64,000 bases of DNA from an uncultured Methylocystaceae bacterium (GCA_937870755.1 CALMZV010000145.1:64501-128500); one strand, 5' to 3'; positions 29,905-40,045 are shown, numbered from the stretch's first letter. Notes: generated from the sequence alone by a model not told the origin. Numbers and translations are program-made.

Positions 29905-30669
29905 TCACGCGGCCGCCGCGCGGTCCCATTGCAGCGTGCGGAAATCGAACCCGCTCTCGATCTGCGGCTTCACGATCTGGAAGAACGGCGAGACGTCGAA
30001 ATCGCGCGGCGTGTAAAGCGAATGGTGGCGGATATGCAGCACTTCCGCCAGACACGCGGGGCAATCCCTGGTTGGCGCCGGTCGGTATTCAACGGTCGGC
30101 AGGACGGGATAGTTGATGAACTCGAACGCCTGCGCGATCAGGGTGGAGCAGATGGCGCGCGTCGGATCGCCGCTGCCCAGCGCGATCATGCGCCGGCGCA
30201 GCCGCGTCGGCACGGGCGGCGTCGGCAGGAGATAACGGGCCAGATCGAACACGTTGCGCAGGTCGTATTGCGCGCCGAGCCGTCCGACCGCATAGGCGAT
30301 CAACGCGCGCCGTTCCTCCGCCCTAAGGCCAATCGGCCGGCAGATGCGTGTGTGAAGGCCTGCGAATTCATCGAGACCGACGCTGCGCACGCCGTCGATC
30401 AGATCGGCCTCCACGAAACAATGGCGCGGATCGGCGAAACCGTGGCCGTCCGGCCCCACATAGAGGGCCGCGTGCGACCAGGTGGACTGGGTGAGATATT
30501 TGATGGCCACCGCGATGCGCGTGTCGCCTTCCACGAGCAGAACGTCGCCGGGCTCCAGGTTCGCGAGCAGCTGATGCTGCGGCGTCGGCGGGCTCGGCGT
30601 GTGAAGGTGGCGGCGGCGCGCCAGAAAGCGCGCCAGCCCGGTTCCGATGTGGCGCAATATGGGATTCAT
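29905..30669 (-). CDS. YiiX/YebB-like NlpC/P60-type cysteine hydrolase
   Basis: A 254-residue protein of the permuted papain-fold group. LEPGDVLLVEGDTRIAVAIK is followed by STWSHAALYVG with the catalytic-type histidine, and ICSTLIAQAFEFI carries the cysteine. Family members are thought to cut amide or ester bonds in cell-wall or lipid substrates; this substrate is unknown. The start at 30669 has GGGAGG just upstream. Confidence 0.8.
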   Translation of the reverse strand: MNPILRHIGTGLARFLARRRHLHTPSPPTPQHQLLANLEPGDVLLVEGDTRIAVAIKYLTQSTWSHAALYVGPDGHGFADPRHCFVEADLIDGVRSVGLDEFAGLHTRICRPIGLRAEERRALIAYAVGRLGAQYDLRNVFDLARYLLPTPPVPTRLRRRMIALGSGDPTRAICSTLIAQAFEFINYPVLPTVEYRPAPTRDCPACLAEVLHIRHHSLYTPRDFDVSPFFQIVKPQIESGFDFRTLQWDRAAAA

Positions 30670-30780
30670 GGCCACCTCCCGCGCCTGGTTGTCGCGCCGG
30701 TCGTCGCCGCCACGGCCTTTCCCGTTGGACGCCGGCGGGCGAGGGCAGGTTTCAGAAGTTCGACGGCTAATTTCAGGCGC

Positions 30781-30809
30781 AAAAAAACCGGCGGGCAAGG
30801 CCCGCCGGT
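30781..30809 (-). terminator. Terminator of the binding-protein gene
   Basis: On the minus strand the stem ACCGGCGGG/CCCGCCGGT with a 5-base loop ends in seven T residues (the A-run at 30781-30787), 24 bases after the stop of the binding-protein gene. Confidence 0.9.
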
Positions 30810-30832
30810 CGGCATCGGTGAAAATCGTCGGA

Positions 30833-32047
30833 TTACTTCTTCACGAGCGGGCATTCGCTCTGGGCGAGCGGGCGGGCTGCGTCTTCGGCCGGAATATCGG
30901 CGATCTTCTTGTAATAGTCCCACGGCCCCTTGGATTCTTCAGGCTTCTTCACCTCGAACAGATAGGCGTTGACCATGCGGCGGCCGTCCTCGCGGAAATT
31001 CGCTTTGCCGAACAATTTGTCCTCGGCCGGCGTCGCCTTCATTTTCGCGACGATGGCGGCGCCGTCGTGGCTGTTGCCGCCCATCGCTTCGAGCACCTTG
31101 AGGTAGTGCAGCACGCCGGCATAGACGCCCGCCTGCACCATCGAGGGATTGGCCTTCTTGGCCGAGCGCTCCTGGAAGCGCTTGGAGAAGGCGCGGGTCG
31201 CGTCGTTCATGTCCCAGTAGAACGATTCGGTGAAGGTCAGGCCCTGTGCAGTCTTGAGGCCGAGGCCGTGCACGTCGTTGATGAAGAGCAGGAGCGCCGC
31301 CAGCTTCTGGCCGCCGGCGGTGATGCCGAATTCGGAGGCCTGCTTGATCGAGTTGGTCGTGTCGCCGCCCGCGTTGGCAAGGCCGATGACCTTCGCCTTG
31401 GAGGCCTGCGCCTGCAGGAGGAAGGACGAGAAGTCCGACGTGTTGAGCGGGTGCTTCACGCCGCCGAGCACCTTGCCGCCGTTGGCGGTGACGACAGCGG
31501 ACGTGTCGCGCTCCAGCGCCGCGCCGAAGGCGTAGTCGGCGGTGAGGAAGAACCACGTGTCGCCGCCGGCTTTGGTCAGCGCCTTGCCGGTGCCGTTGGC
31601 CAGCATGTAGGTGTCGTAGGTCGCAGACAGCGTGTTCGGCGTGCAGGCCTTGCCGGTGAGATCGGCCGAGGCGCCGCCCGAATTCAGATGGATGCGGTTC
31701 TTCTCCTTGGTGACGTTGGAGACCGCGAGCGCGACGCCGGAGTTCGGCGTGTCGGCGATCATGTCGACCTTCTCGACGTCGTACCATTGGCGCGCCAGGG
31801 ATGTGCCGACGTCCGGCTTGTTCTGGTGGTCGCCGCCGAGCACCTCGATCGTCCAGCCCTTGGCTTTCAGTCCGGAATCCTCGACCGCCATTTCCGCCGC
31901 GATCTTCGAGCCGGGACCGCCAATGTCGCTGTAGAGGCTCGACATGTCCGACAGCACGCCGATCTTGACGGTCTTGTCCTGCGCGGCGGCCGGAGCGGCC
32001 ATCGCCATGGCGCCGAGAGCGACCGCAGACAGCAATTTCAAATTCAT
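30833..32047 (-). CDS. ABC transporter substrate-binding protein, branched-chain amino acid type
   Basis: A 404-residue periplasmic binding protein with a signal peptide (MNLKLLSAVALGAMAMAAPA, cut near AAAQ). The type-I periplasmic-binding fold begins VKIGVLSDMSSLYSDIGGPG and continues MAVEDSG, IHLNSGGASADLTGKAC and AYLFEVKKPEESKGPWDYYK. This LivJ/Leu-Ile-Val-binding family also binds amides, ureas and aromatic acids. GGAGGG precedes the ATG. No permease or ATPase genes are adjacent, so it is an orphan receptor here. Confidence 0.9.
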   Translation of the reverse strand: MNLKLLSAVALGAMAMAAPAAAQDKTVKIGVLSDMSSLYSDIGGPGSKIAAEMAVEDSGLKAKGWTIEVLGGDHQNKPDVGTSLARQWYDVEKVDMIADTPNSGVALAVSNVTKEKNRIHLNSGGASADLTGKACTPNTLSATYDTYMLANGTGKALTKAGGDTWFFLTADYAFGAALERDTSAVVTANGGKVLGGVKHPLNTSDFSSFLLQAQASKAKVIGLANAGGDTTNSIKQASEFGITAGGQKLAALLLFINDVHGLGLKTAQGLTFTESFYWDMNDATRAFSKRFQERSAKKANPSMVQAGVYAGVLHYLKVLEAMGGNSHDGAAIVAKMKATPAEDKLFGKANFREDGRRMVNAYLFEVKKPEESKGPWDYYKKIADIPAEDAARPLAQSECPLVKK

Positions 32048-32253
32048 GGATACCCTCCGAAGTCCATTTGCATGGATGTCCGGACCATGCACAACCGCCA
32101 TGCGAAATGCAAATACGACGTATGCGTCTGGATGCTGCGCCGCAATGGAGGCGCGGTTCGACCAAAGGCGTCGCGACAGGCGCGCGGCGGCGACGTAGAC
32201 TTGGGCGGCTAACGACGCCGAAACTCGCGCCGACACTTGCACAGGACAGCGCC

Positions 32254-33882
32254 ATGGCGAAAACGCCCTACGACCTCGACCTCGACCGCAACGCGGCCAA
32301 CCACGCCCCGCTCACGCCGCTCGGCTTTCTGGAACGCGCGGCCAGCGTGTTTCCCGCGCATGTCGCGGTGGTGCACGGCGGACTGCGACGCTCCTACGCC
32401 GATCTGTACGCGCGCTCCCGCCGGCTTGCGAGCGCGCTTGCGCGGGCGGGCCTGAAGCGCGGCGACACGGTGAGCGTGATGCTCGCCAACACGCCGGCGA
32501 TGATCGAGTGCCACTACGGCGTCGCCATGTGCAAGGCGGTGCTGAACGCGCTCAACACGCGGCTCGACGCCGCCATCCTCGCATTCACGCTCGACCACGC
32601 AGAGACCAGGGCGCTGATCGTCGATCGCGAATTTTCCGGCGTGATGGCGCAGGCGCTGAAACTGGCCAAGGTGCGACCGCTCGTCATCGACTACGACGAT
32701 CCGGAATACGAGGGACCGGGCGCGCCCATCGGCTCGGTCGACTACGAGGCGTTTCTGGCCACGGGCGACGCCGATTTCGCATGGTCGCCGCCCGACGACG
32801 AATGGGACGCCATCGCGCTCAACTACACGTCCGGCACGACGGGCGATCCCAAGGGCGTGGTCTACCATCATCGCGGCGCCTATCTGCTGGCGCTCGGCAA
32901 CGTGCTGTCGGCCAATATCGCGCGTCATCCCGTCTATCTGTGGACGCTGCCGATGTTCCATTGCAACGGCTGGTGCTTTCCCTGGACGCTGAGCGCGGTC
33001 GCCGGCACGCATGTGTGCCTGCGCCAGGTGCGCGCCGGACTGATGTACGAGCTGATGGCGGCGCACGGCGTGACGCACATGTGCGGCGCGCCGATCGTGA
33101 TGTCGACGCTGCTGGCGGCTTCCGAGACCGAGCGCAAGCCGCTGTCGGCCACCGTGCAGTTCATCACCGCCGGCGCGCCGCCGCCGGCCGCCGTGCTCGC
33201 GCAGATGAAGACCGCGGGTTTCAACGTCACGCATGTCTACGGGCTGACGGAAGTCTATGGGCCGGCGGTGGTCAACGAATGGAACGGGGCGTGGGACGCG
33301 CTGCCGGACGACGAACAGGCGACGCTGAAGGCGCGCCAGGGCGTGCGCTATCTCGCGCTCGAAGGTCTCGACGTGCGCGATCCCGAAACGATGCGGAGCA
33401 CGCCGGCCGACGGCGTCACGCTCGGCGAAGTGATGATGCGCGGCAACGTGGTGATGAAGGGCTATCTGAAAAACAGGAAGGCGACGGACGCGGCCTTCGC
33501 CGGCGGCTGGTTCCATTCGGGCGATCTCGGCGTGAAATATCCCGACGGCTATATCCAGCTGAAGGATCGTTCGAAGGACATCATCATTTCCGGCGGCGAG
33601 AACATTTCCTCGATCGAGGTGGAGGACGCGCTGTTCAAACATCCCGCCGTCGCGCAGGCCGCCGTCGTCGCGCGGCCGGACGAGAAGTGGGGCGAGACGC
33701 CGTGCGCGTTCGTGGAGCTGAAGCCGGGCGCGCATGCGAGCGAGGAAGAGCTGATCGCGTGGTGTCGCGGTCTGCTCGCGCGTTTCAAATGTCCGAAGAA
33801 CGTCGTGTTCACCGAGCTGCCGAAAACGTCGACCGGCAAAATCCAGAAATTCGTGTTGCGCGAACGCGCGCGCGCGTTGTAG
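32254..33882 (+). CDS. Acyl-CoA synthetase (medium/long-chain fatty acid or DmdB-like)
   Basis: A 542-residue AMP-forming ligase. Motifs are LNYTSGTTGDPKGVVYHHRG, the acyl pocket region LPMFHCNGWCFPW, YGLTEVYGPA, GWFHSGDLGVKYPDGYIQLK, DIIISGGENISSIEVE and LPKTSTGKIQKF. FHCNGWCFPW is typical of the subgroup that includes 3-methylmercaptopropionyl-CoA ligase (DmdB) and medium-chain fatty-acid ligases. The exact acid is unknown. It is divergent from the binding-protein gene; the 206 bp between them should hold both promoters. Confidence 0.92.
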   Translation: MAKTPYDLDLDRNAANHAPLTPLGFLERAASVFPAHVAVVHGGLRRSYADLYARSRRLASALARAGLKRGDTVSVMLANTPAMIECHYGVAMCKAVLNALNTRLDAAILAFTLDHAETRALIVDREFSGVMAQALKLAKVRPLVIDYDDPEYEGPGAPIGSVDYEAFLATGDADFAWSPPDDEWDAIALNYTSGTTGDPKGVVYHHRGAYLLALGNVLSANIARHPVYLWTLPMFHCNGWCFPWTLSAVAGTHVCLRQVRAGLMYELMAAHGVTHMCGAPIVMSTLLAASETERKPLSATVQFITAGAPPPAAVLAQMKTAGFNVTHVYGLTEVYGPAVVNEWNGAWDALPDDEQATLKARQGVRYLALEGLDVRDPETMRSTPADGVTLGEVMMRGNVVMKGYLKNRKATDAAFAGGWFHSGDLGVKYPDGYIQLKDRSKDIIISGGENISSIEVEDALFKHPAVAQAAVVARPDEKWGETPCAFVELKPGAHASEEELIAWCRGLLARFKCPKNVVFTELPKTSTGKIQKFVLRERARAL

Positions 33883-33975
33883 CGCGAGATATCGGGCGCG
33901 GAACCGCAAGTAGCGTCGCGGCGCAGACCCGGAAAGGCGGCGCTGGACCAGGAAAGCGGCGCTGGTTCATGAAAA

Positions 33976-34004
33976 AAGCGGCGGAGAACCCGCCGCTTCT
34001 TTCA
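33976..34004. terminator. Hairpin terminator after the acyl-CoA ligase
   Basis: AAGCGGCGG and CCGCCGCTT form a 9-bp perfect stem with loop AGAAC, preceded by A residues and followed by TCTTTC. It lies 93 bases after the ligase stop and could serve the convergent DUF465 gene too. Confidence 0.75.
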
Positions 34005-34108
34005 CAAGATTTAATTTTTGCGCCGTGCGTTCGGGCTTTGCCCGAACATTGGCCGATTCGATTTTCGATTTGATAGGACAAGATCGAGAATCGATCGCGT
34101 CGTTTCAA

Positions 34109-34158
34109 CGCATCATCCGGTCATTCAAGCGATTCCGCTTGAACGGACGATGCTCTAG
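34109..34158. repeat. Palindromic intergenic repeat, copy A
   Basis: Contains the perfect 8-bp inverted repeat TTCAAGCG (34124-34131) / CGCTTGAA (34136-34143) with a 4-base loop, and ends with ACGGACGATGCTCTAG, words shared with the copies near 34980 and 51080. It reaches into the last codons of the first DUF465 gene. Confidence 0.75.
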
Positions 34159-34334
34159 TGCACGGTGGAAGCCGATTTCAGTTTGGTGATCTCATCCTTC
34201 AGTTGGAGCTTCTTCTTCTTCAGTTCGTGGACATGCGCATCGTCGCTCGAGGGTCGGAGAGTTTCCTTCTCGATTTCGGCTTCAAGCGCTTTGTGACGGC
34301 GCTCGAGTTCGGCGAGATGGGCTTGCATCGACAT
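34155..34334 (-). CDS. DUF465 (YdcH-like) small coiled-coil protein
   Basis: A 59-residue protein, MSMQAHLAELERRHKALEAE followed by HVHELKKKKLQLKDEITKLK. The heptad-like, strongly charged sequence is the DUF465/YdcH family, whose function is unknown. AAGGAG precedes the ATG. It is divergently arranged with a second DUF465 gene, a pairing often seen upstream of purE in Hyphomicrobiales. Confidence 0.9.
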   Translation of the reverse strand: MSMQAHLAELERRHKALEAEIEKETLRPSSDDAHVHELKKKKLQLKDEITKLKSASTVH

Positions 34335-34642
34335 GCTGTCGCTCCTTCTGTCGTTCTCAGCGTCATCAGTTTGTCACAGGCCCGAAAGAGAGCAAGGGAT
34401 TTCGACAAGCGCGCGCCGGCACATTTAACGAATGCTTCCCGTAACGGATCCTTGCCGCATTCGCATTGCGGCGCCGTTGGCCGGCGCCGCCGCGCCGCGC
34501 CGGGAGCGCTACGCGAATCGGAAGCGAAACGACCTCCGGTTTCACCGGCCTCCTGGCGGCCCGTTGCGTGCGAACGCAGGATTCCACTTCGCCCGAAAAC
34601 GCATTAAGATGCGCGCCGAACCTTCTTCCTCGTCGAACCCGA
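34335..34642. other. 308-bp divergent regulatory region
   Basis: Lies between two DUF465 genes read in opposite directions. I see no gene in it. It should contain both promoters, but no box can be called with confidence. GC-rich blocks (GCCGGCGCCGCCGCGCCGCG) could form weak structure. Confidence 0.4.
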
Positions 34643-34861
34643 ATGCCGTCCAAATTGAGCGAGACCGAACGCGCAGCCCTGGAAGTCGAGATGGAGCGGT
34701 TGCGTCAGGAGCACCGCGACCTCGACGCGGCGATCGAAGCCCTGTCGGCGGTTGGCGCCATCGACCAGTTGCAGGTCCAGCGGCTGAAGAAGCGCAAGCT
34801 GGTGCTGCGCGACCGGGTGTCCTTCATCGAGGACCAGCTCACACCCGACATCATCGCCTGA
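34643..34861 (+). CDS. DUF465 (YdcH-like) small coiled-coil protein
   Basis: A 72-residue protein: MPSKLSETERAALEVEMERL, then HRDLDAAIEALSAVGAIDQL and LKKRKLVLRDRVSFIEDQ, ending DIIA. It is the typical DUF465 helical hairpin. The upstream in-frame extension (from 34466) is not protein-like. It is probably the first gene of the DUF465-purE-purK set, with a 178-bp gap before purE that contains palindromic repeat B. Confidence 0.88.
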   Translation: MPSKLSETERAALEVEMERLRQEHRDLDAAIEALSAVGAIDQLQVQRLKKRKLVLRDRVSFIEDQLTPDIIA

Positions 34862-34914
34862 ACGTTCGGCGCCCGCGTTGCTTGCCTCGCCGGCGGGGTT
34901 CGTCTATCCGACAC

Positions 34915-35022
34915 GTTTTCCAGAGCGCTATCCGGCCCGATTGGATCAGGTCGGAAAGGGCTCTAACCTCTTTTCGACGCATCGTCCGTCGTTCAGGCGG
35001 CTTTCGCCCTAACGGACGATGC
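34915..35022. repeat. Palindromic intergenic repeat, copy B
   Basis: Has a perfect 11-bp inverted repeat GCATCGTCCGT (34979-34989) / ACGGACGATGC (35012-35022) with inner arms GGCG/CGCC. The preceding part (CAGAGCGCTATCCGGCCCGA, GGCTCTA) resembles the second half of copy C. It sits directly before purE and contains an in-frame ATG that could be mistaken for the purE start. Confidence 0.8.
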
Positions 35023-35039
35023 GCCAACGGAGCCGGCCC

Positions 35040-35520
<481 letters not shown>

Positions 35521-35531
<11 letters not shown>

Positions 35532-36636
35532 CGGCGTTCTCCAGCCCGGCGACACCATCGGCGTGCTCGGCGGCGGGCAGCTCGGCCGCATGATGGCCCT
35601 GGCCGCCGCCCGGCTCGGCCTCAAGACGCATATTTTCGCGCAAGCGTCGGACGAACCGGCCTGTCAAGTGGCCGCCGCCCACACGCTCGGCGATTTCGCC
35701 GAAGACGCCGCGCTCGCCCGGTTCGCCGATGCGGTGGATGTCGTCACCTACGAGTTCGAGAACGTGCCGGCCTCCGCCGCCGCCTTCCTGGCCGCCCGCA
35801 GGCCGGTGCGACCCGGCCCGTTCGCGCTCGAAAAGACGCAGGACCGGGTGATCGAGAAGGATTTCCTCAATTCCATCGGCGTGCCGACGGTTCCCTACGC
35901 GGCGGTGGACGACGCGGGCGCGCTCATCCGCCATATCGGCCAGATCGGCCGTCCGGCGATCCTGAAAACCCGCCGCTTCGGCTACGACGGCAAGGGGCAG
36001 ATCATGCTGCGCGAGGGGTCGGACGTGGGCGCCGCGTTTCGCGCGCTCGGTCAGACGCCCTGCATCCTGGAAGGGGTGGCGCAGTTCGAGCGGGAGATTT
36101 CGGTGGTCGCCGCGCGCGGTCTGGACGGATCGTTCGCCGCCTACGACGTCTGCGAGAACCTGCACGAAAACCACATTCTGTCCGAAACGCGCGCGCCGGC
36201 CGAAATCGCGCCGCAGACGGCCGCCGCCGCCATGGACATCACCCACCGCATTCTCGACGCACTCGATTACGTGGGCGTGATCGCGGTCGAGATGTTCGAA
36301 CTGGCCGAGACGGATGCGGCCGGCCGGCGGGTGGAGCGGGTGCTGGTCAACGAGGTGGCGCCGCGCGTGCATAATTCCGGCCACTGGACGCTCGACGGGG
36401 CGATCACCTCGCAGTTCGAGCAGCACGTGCGGGCGATCGCCGGTTGGCCGCTCGGCAGCCCGCGCCGCCACGGGGCGCGGGTGGTGATGAACAATCTCAT
36501 CGGCGAGGCGGCCGACGGCTGGCGCAGGCTGGCGGCCGAGCCCGGCGCCTGCCTGCACCTCTACGGCAAGGGGGAGGCGCGGTCGGGGCGCAAGATGGGG
36601 CACGTGACGCGCATTTTCCCCAAGGGGGAGGCGTAG
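35521..36636 (+). CDS. purK: 5-(carboxyamino)imidazole ribonucleotide synthase
   Basis: A 371-residue ATP-grasp ligase making N5-CAIR from AIR, bicarbonate and [23 protein letters not shown] is the N-terminal nucleotide fold, [13 protein letters not shown] and [11 protein letters not shown] are ATP-grasp segments, and [26 protein letters not shown] is the metal/AIR site. It overlaps purE and feeds it its unstable product, so coupling is sensible. Confidence 0.97.
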
Positions 36637-36756
36637 ACAAAAATCGGCGGGTCTGTTAATGGCCAGCCTTCGTCGGCTCGCGCCCTGCGGCGCGCCGACC
36701 TTCCGTAAGTTTCAAGATTGCCGGCTGAAGCGAAAAGCCGCGCGCCAGGAGGTCCG

Positions 36757-36999
36757 GTGCAAGTTCTCGTTCGCGACAACAACGTCGATCAGGCGCTCAA
36801 AGCGCTCAAGAAGAAGATGCAGCGCGAAGGCATCTTCCGCGAGATGAAGCTGCGCGGCCACTACGAAAAGCCGTCGGAAAAGCGCGCGCGCGAGAAAGCC
36901 GAGGCCGTCCGTCGCGCCCGCAAGCTCGCCCGCAAGAAGATGCAGCGCGAAGGCCTGCTGCCGTCCAAGCCGAAGCCCGCCTTCGGCGCGGCGCGGTAA
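36757..36999 (+). CDS. rpsU: 30S ribosomal protein bS21
   Basis: An 80-residue basic protein starting [20 protein letters not shown], then [20 protein letters not shown] and a lysine/arginine-rich tail. The start is GTG at 36757 with AGGAGG four bases upstream; the ATG at 36718 would add residues foreign to the family. It follows purK by 120 bp. Confidence 0.96.
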   Translation: MQVLVRDNNVDQALKALKKKMQREGIFREMKLRGHYEKPSEKRAREKAEAVRRARKLARKKMQREGLLPSKPKPAFGAAR

Positions 37000-37050
37000 G
37001 ACCGCTTTTCGCCATCGTCGGCGCGGCCCGCAGGGGGCTGCGCATGGTCG

Positions 37051-37076
37051 CGCCGCCGGCTCGCCGGCGGCGTTTG
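37051..37076 (+). terminator. Weak hairpin terminator after rpsU
   Basis: CGCCGCCGG and CCGGCGGCG form a 9-bp stem around CTCG, followed only by TTTG, so termination by this hairpin alone would be weak. Confidence 0.4.
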
Positions 37077-37226
37077 TGCGTTCGGCGCCGGCCGCTTGTT
37101 GCTTTCGGGCAACGCTTTACCGATTATTGACCCTTTGCGAACAGGGTGTTCCCGGATTTCCCCATTCTCGCCCGATTGAACGCCGAAACGGCGTCGACGA
37201 GGCATCGAGCGTATTTCGAGGACGGT

Positions 37227-38072
37227 ATGACGAGATTTGGGCTTGTGCGGGTTTGCGCGCTGGTGGCGGCGGCGTCGACGCTGGCGGGCTGCGAGACGGT
37301 GGGCGGCGCGCGCGGATCGTTTCGCTCGCCGCAGTTCGCCGAAGTGCAGAACGAGGATCCGAACGCCGTCAAATCCAATCTCGAATCGCTGTCCGACGTC
37401 ATCCGCCGCAACCCCGGCAGCGCCGAAGCCTATCTGACGCGCGGCAACGCCTATGCGAAATCGGGCCGTTTCTCAGAGGCGATCGCGGATTTCTCGCAGT
37501 CGATCAAGCTCGATCCCAACAGCGCGGCCGCCTACACCAACCGCGCGCTGGCGCAGCGCCAGATCGGCCGCAACGACGCCGCGCTCGCCGATTTCGACCG
37601 GGCGATACAGGCCAATCCGCGCCACGCATCGGCCTATCTCGGGCGCGCCAATCTGTTGCGCGCGCAGGGCGGGCTCGACCAGGCGCTGGCCGATCTCGAC
37701 CAGGCGATCCGCCTCAATCCGGAAAGCGCGCAGGCTTTTCACGCGAGGGGGCTGATTCATCAGCGGCGCGGCGACCATACGCGCGCCATCACCGATTTCG
37801 ACAACGCCATCGACCGCGACCCGTTCGCGGGCGCGCCCTATCAGGCGCGCGGCGAAAGCCTGCTGGCGGTCGGCAAGCTGCCGCAGGCGATCGAGGACTT
37901 CAACGCCACGCTCAACGTCGACAACAAGAACGCCGACGGGTGGGCCGGGCTCGGCGTCGCCTACGAGAAGAGCGGCAATCGCATGAAGGCGGCTGAAAGC
38001 TATCAGCGCGCGCTGACGATCGATCCGAACAATTCCACCGCGCGCGCCGGCGCGAGCCGCGTGCGGGCCTGA
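37227..38072 (+). CDS. TPR-repeat lipoprotein
   Basis: A 281-residue protein with a lipoprotein signal (LVAAASTLAGC, lipobox LAGC near residue 20) and about six tetratricopeptide repeats, for example AEAYLTRGNAYAKSGRFSEA, AAAYTNRALAQRQIGRNDAA and AQAFHARGLIHQRRGDHTRA. It is probably anchored in the envelope and acts as a protein-interaction scaffold; relatives resemble NlpI. The start at 37227 has CGAGGAC 4 bases upstream; the frame is open earlier but the extension lacks a signal. Confidence 0.88.
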   Translation: MTRFGLVRVCALVAAASTLAGCETVGGARGSFRSPQFAEVQNEDPNAVKSNLESLSDVIRRNPGSAEAYLTRGNAYAKSGRFSEAIADFSQSIKLDPNSAAAYTNRALAQRQIGRNDAALADFDRAIQANPRHASAYLGRANLLRAQGGLDQALADLDQAIRLNPESAQAFHARGLIHQRRGDHTRAITDFDNAIDRDPFAGAPYQARGESLLAVGKLPQAIEDFNATLNVDNKNADGWAGLGVAYEKSGNRMKAAESYQRALTIDPNNSTARAGASRVRA

Positions 38073-38100
38073 TCGCGGCGTCGGGGCCAGGCCGGGCGAC

Positions 38101-38133
38101 AAAAAAAGGCGCGGATCGCTCCGCGCCTTTTTT
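38101..38133. terminator. Bidirectional terminator between the TPR lipoprotein and pntB
   Basis: GGCGCGGA/TCCGCGCC 8-bp stem with TCGC loop, flanked by seven A residues on the left and six T on the right, between two converging genes. Confidence 0.93.
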
Positions 38134-38151
38134 CGCGATGACCACGCCGTC

Positions 38152-39558
38152 TCAGTGCGCGAGCGACTTCAGCACGCTCTCGGTCACCTTCTTGGCGTCG
38201 CCGAACAGCATCATCGTGTTGTCCTTGAAGAACAGTTCGTTCTCCACGCCCGCATAGCCCGAGCCCATGCCGCGCTTGATGAACAGCACGGTCTTGGCCT
38301 TCTCCACGTCGAGGATCGGCATGCCGTAGATCGGCGATTGCGGATCGGTCTTGGCGGCGGGGTTGGTGACGTCGTTGGCGCCGATCACGAAAGCCACGTC
38401 GGCCTGGCCGAATTCGGAGTTGATGTCCTCCAGTTCGAACACTTCGTCGTAGGGCACGTTCGCTTCGGCGAGCAGCACGTTCATGTGGCCCGGCATGCGG
38501 CCGGCGACGGGGTGGATGGCGTATTTCACGTCCACGCCTTCCTTCTTCAGTTCGTCCGCCATTTCGCGCAGCGCGTGCTGGGCCTGCGCCACCGCCATGC
38601 CATAGCCCGGCACGATGATGACCTTGGAGGCGTTCTGCATGATGTAGGCGGCGTCCTCCGCCGACCCCTGCTTGACCGGACGCTGCTCCTGCGCGCCGCC
38701 GCCGGCGGTCGCCGTCTCGCCGCCGAAGCCGCCGAGGATGACCGAGAAGAACGAGCGGTTCATGCCCTTGCACATGATGTAGGACAGGATGGCGCCCGAG
38801 GAGCCGACCAGCGCGCCCGTGATGATGAGCGCGAGGTTGCCGAGCGTGAACCCGATGCCGGCGGCCGCCCAGCCCGAATAGGAGTTGAGCATCGACACGA
38901 CGACCGGCATGTCGGCGCCGCCGATCGGGATGATGAGCGTGACGCCGATGACGAACGACACCAACGCGATCAGGAAGAAGACCGCATGGCTCTCCGTCTT
39001 CACGAACAGCGCGATCAGCACCACCAGCAGAACGGCGAGCCCGATGTTCAGCGCGTGGCGCTGCGGCAGCAGGATCGGCGCGCCGGACATGCGGCCGTCG
39101 AGCTTCAGGAAAGCGATGACCGAGCCCGTGAAGGTGATGGCGCCGATGGCCGCGCCGAGCGACATTTCGACGAGGCTCGCTCCATGGATCGCGCCCGGCG
39201 CGCCGATGCCGAAGGCCTGCGGCGCATAGAGCGCGCCGGCGGCCACCAGCACCGCGGCCAGGCCCACCAGCGAATGGAAGAAGGCCACGAGCTGCGGCAT
39301 CTTCGTCATTTCGATGCGTTTGGCGAGCACCGCGCCGAAGCCGCCGCCGATGGCCAGACCGACGATCAGCAGCAGCCACGCCGACACGCCGACCGGCGGC
39401 TTGTAGGCGAGCGTCGTCAACATGGCGATGGCCATGCCGATCATGCCGAACCGGTTGCCCTGACGGGAGGAGGCGGGCGAGGACAGACCGCGCAGCGCCA
39501 GAATGAACAGAACGCCCGAAACCAGATAGAGCAGGGCGGCGATATTCGCGTTCAGCAT
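38152..39558 (-). CDS. pntB: NAD(P) transhydrogenase subunit beta
   Basis: A 468-residue membrane protein: about nine membrane segments, then the NADP(H)-binding domain III with VIIVPGYGMAVAQAQHALRE, IHPVAGRMPGHMNVLLAEA, DVAFVIGANDVTNP and FIKRGMGSGYAGVENELF. The complex couples proton re-entry to NADP reduction by NADH. GAGG precedes the start and the pntAB stop is only 4 bp upstream. Confidence 0.97.
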   Translation of the reverse strand: MLNANIAALLYLVSGVLFILALRGLSSPASSRQGNRFGMIGMAIAMLTTLAYKPPVGVSAWLLLIVGLAIGGGFGAVLAKRIEMTKMPQLVAFFHSLVGLAAVLVAAGALYAPQAFGIGAPGAIHGASLVEMSLGAAIGAITFTGSVIAFLKLDGRMSGAPILLPQRHALNIGLAVLLVVLIALFVKTESHAVFFLIALVSFVIGVTLIIPIGGADMPVVVSMLNSYSGWAAAGIGFTLGNLALIITGALVGSSGAILSYIMCKGMNRSFFSVILGGFGGETATAGGGAQEQRPVKQGSAEDAAYIMQNASKVIIVPGYGMAVAQAQHALREMADELKKEGVDVKYAIHPVAGRMPGHMNVLLAEANVPYDEVFELEDINSEFGQADVAFVIGANDVTNPAAKTDPQSPIYGMPILDVEKAKTVLFIKRGMGSGYAGVENELFFKDNTMMLFGDAKKVTESVLKSLAH

Positions 39559-39562
39559 CGCC

Positions 39563-40009
39563 TCAGCCCTTCTTCTTGTACATGGCGAGCATGCGCTCGG
39601 TGACGAGGAATCCGCCGAAAATGTTCACGGCCGCCAGAACCAGCGCGATGAAGCCGAAGGCGCGCGCCCACAACGGGCCATCGTCGCCGGAGGCCGACGC
39701 GTCGACGCCGACCGAGAGCAGCGCGCCGACCACGATGACGGAGGAGATGGCGTTGGTCACCGACATGAGCGGCGTGTGCAGCGCCGGGGTGACCGACCAC
39801 ACGACGTAATAGCCGACGAAAACGGCGAGCGCGAAAATCGCCAGCCGGAACACGAACGGGTCGATCGCGCCGCCGGTCGCGGCATGGGCGGCCGCGCCGG
39901 CCGCGGCGGCGATCTGGTCGGCGTAGCTGTGGGCGGCGTCGGCCGCCTGGCGGGCGGCCTCGGCGGCGGCCTGCGCCTTTTCGAGCAGTTGTTGGGGTGT
40001 GTCAGCCAT
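39563..40009 (-). CDS. pntAB: NAD(P) transhydrogenase subunit alpha, membrane part
   Basis: A 148-residue protein. The first 50 residues are an alanine-rich helix ([20 protein letters not shown]), followed by about three to four membrane segments ([47 protein letters not shown]). This is the separate C-terminal membrane piece of PntA as found in three-subunit alphaproteobacterial transhydrogenases. Confidence 0.93.
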   Translation of the reverse strand: MADTPQQLLEKAQAAAEAARQAADAAHSYADQIAAAAGAAAHAATGGAIDPFVFRLAIFALAVFVGYYVVWSVTPALHTPLMSVTNAISSVIVVGALLSVGVDASASGDDGPLWARAFGFIALVLAAVNIFGGFLVTERMLAMYKKKG

Positions 40010-40045
40010 GTTTCGCGCCTCTCTCGTGCGCCGGACGGAAAGCGG

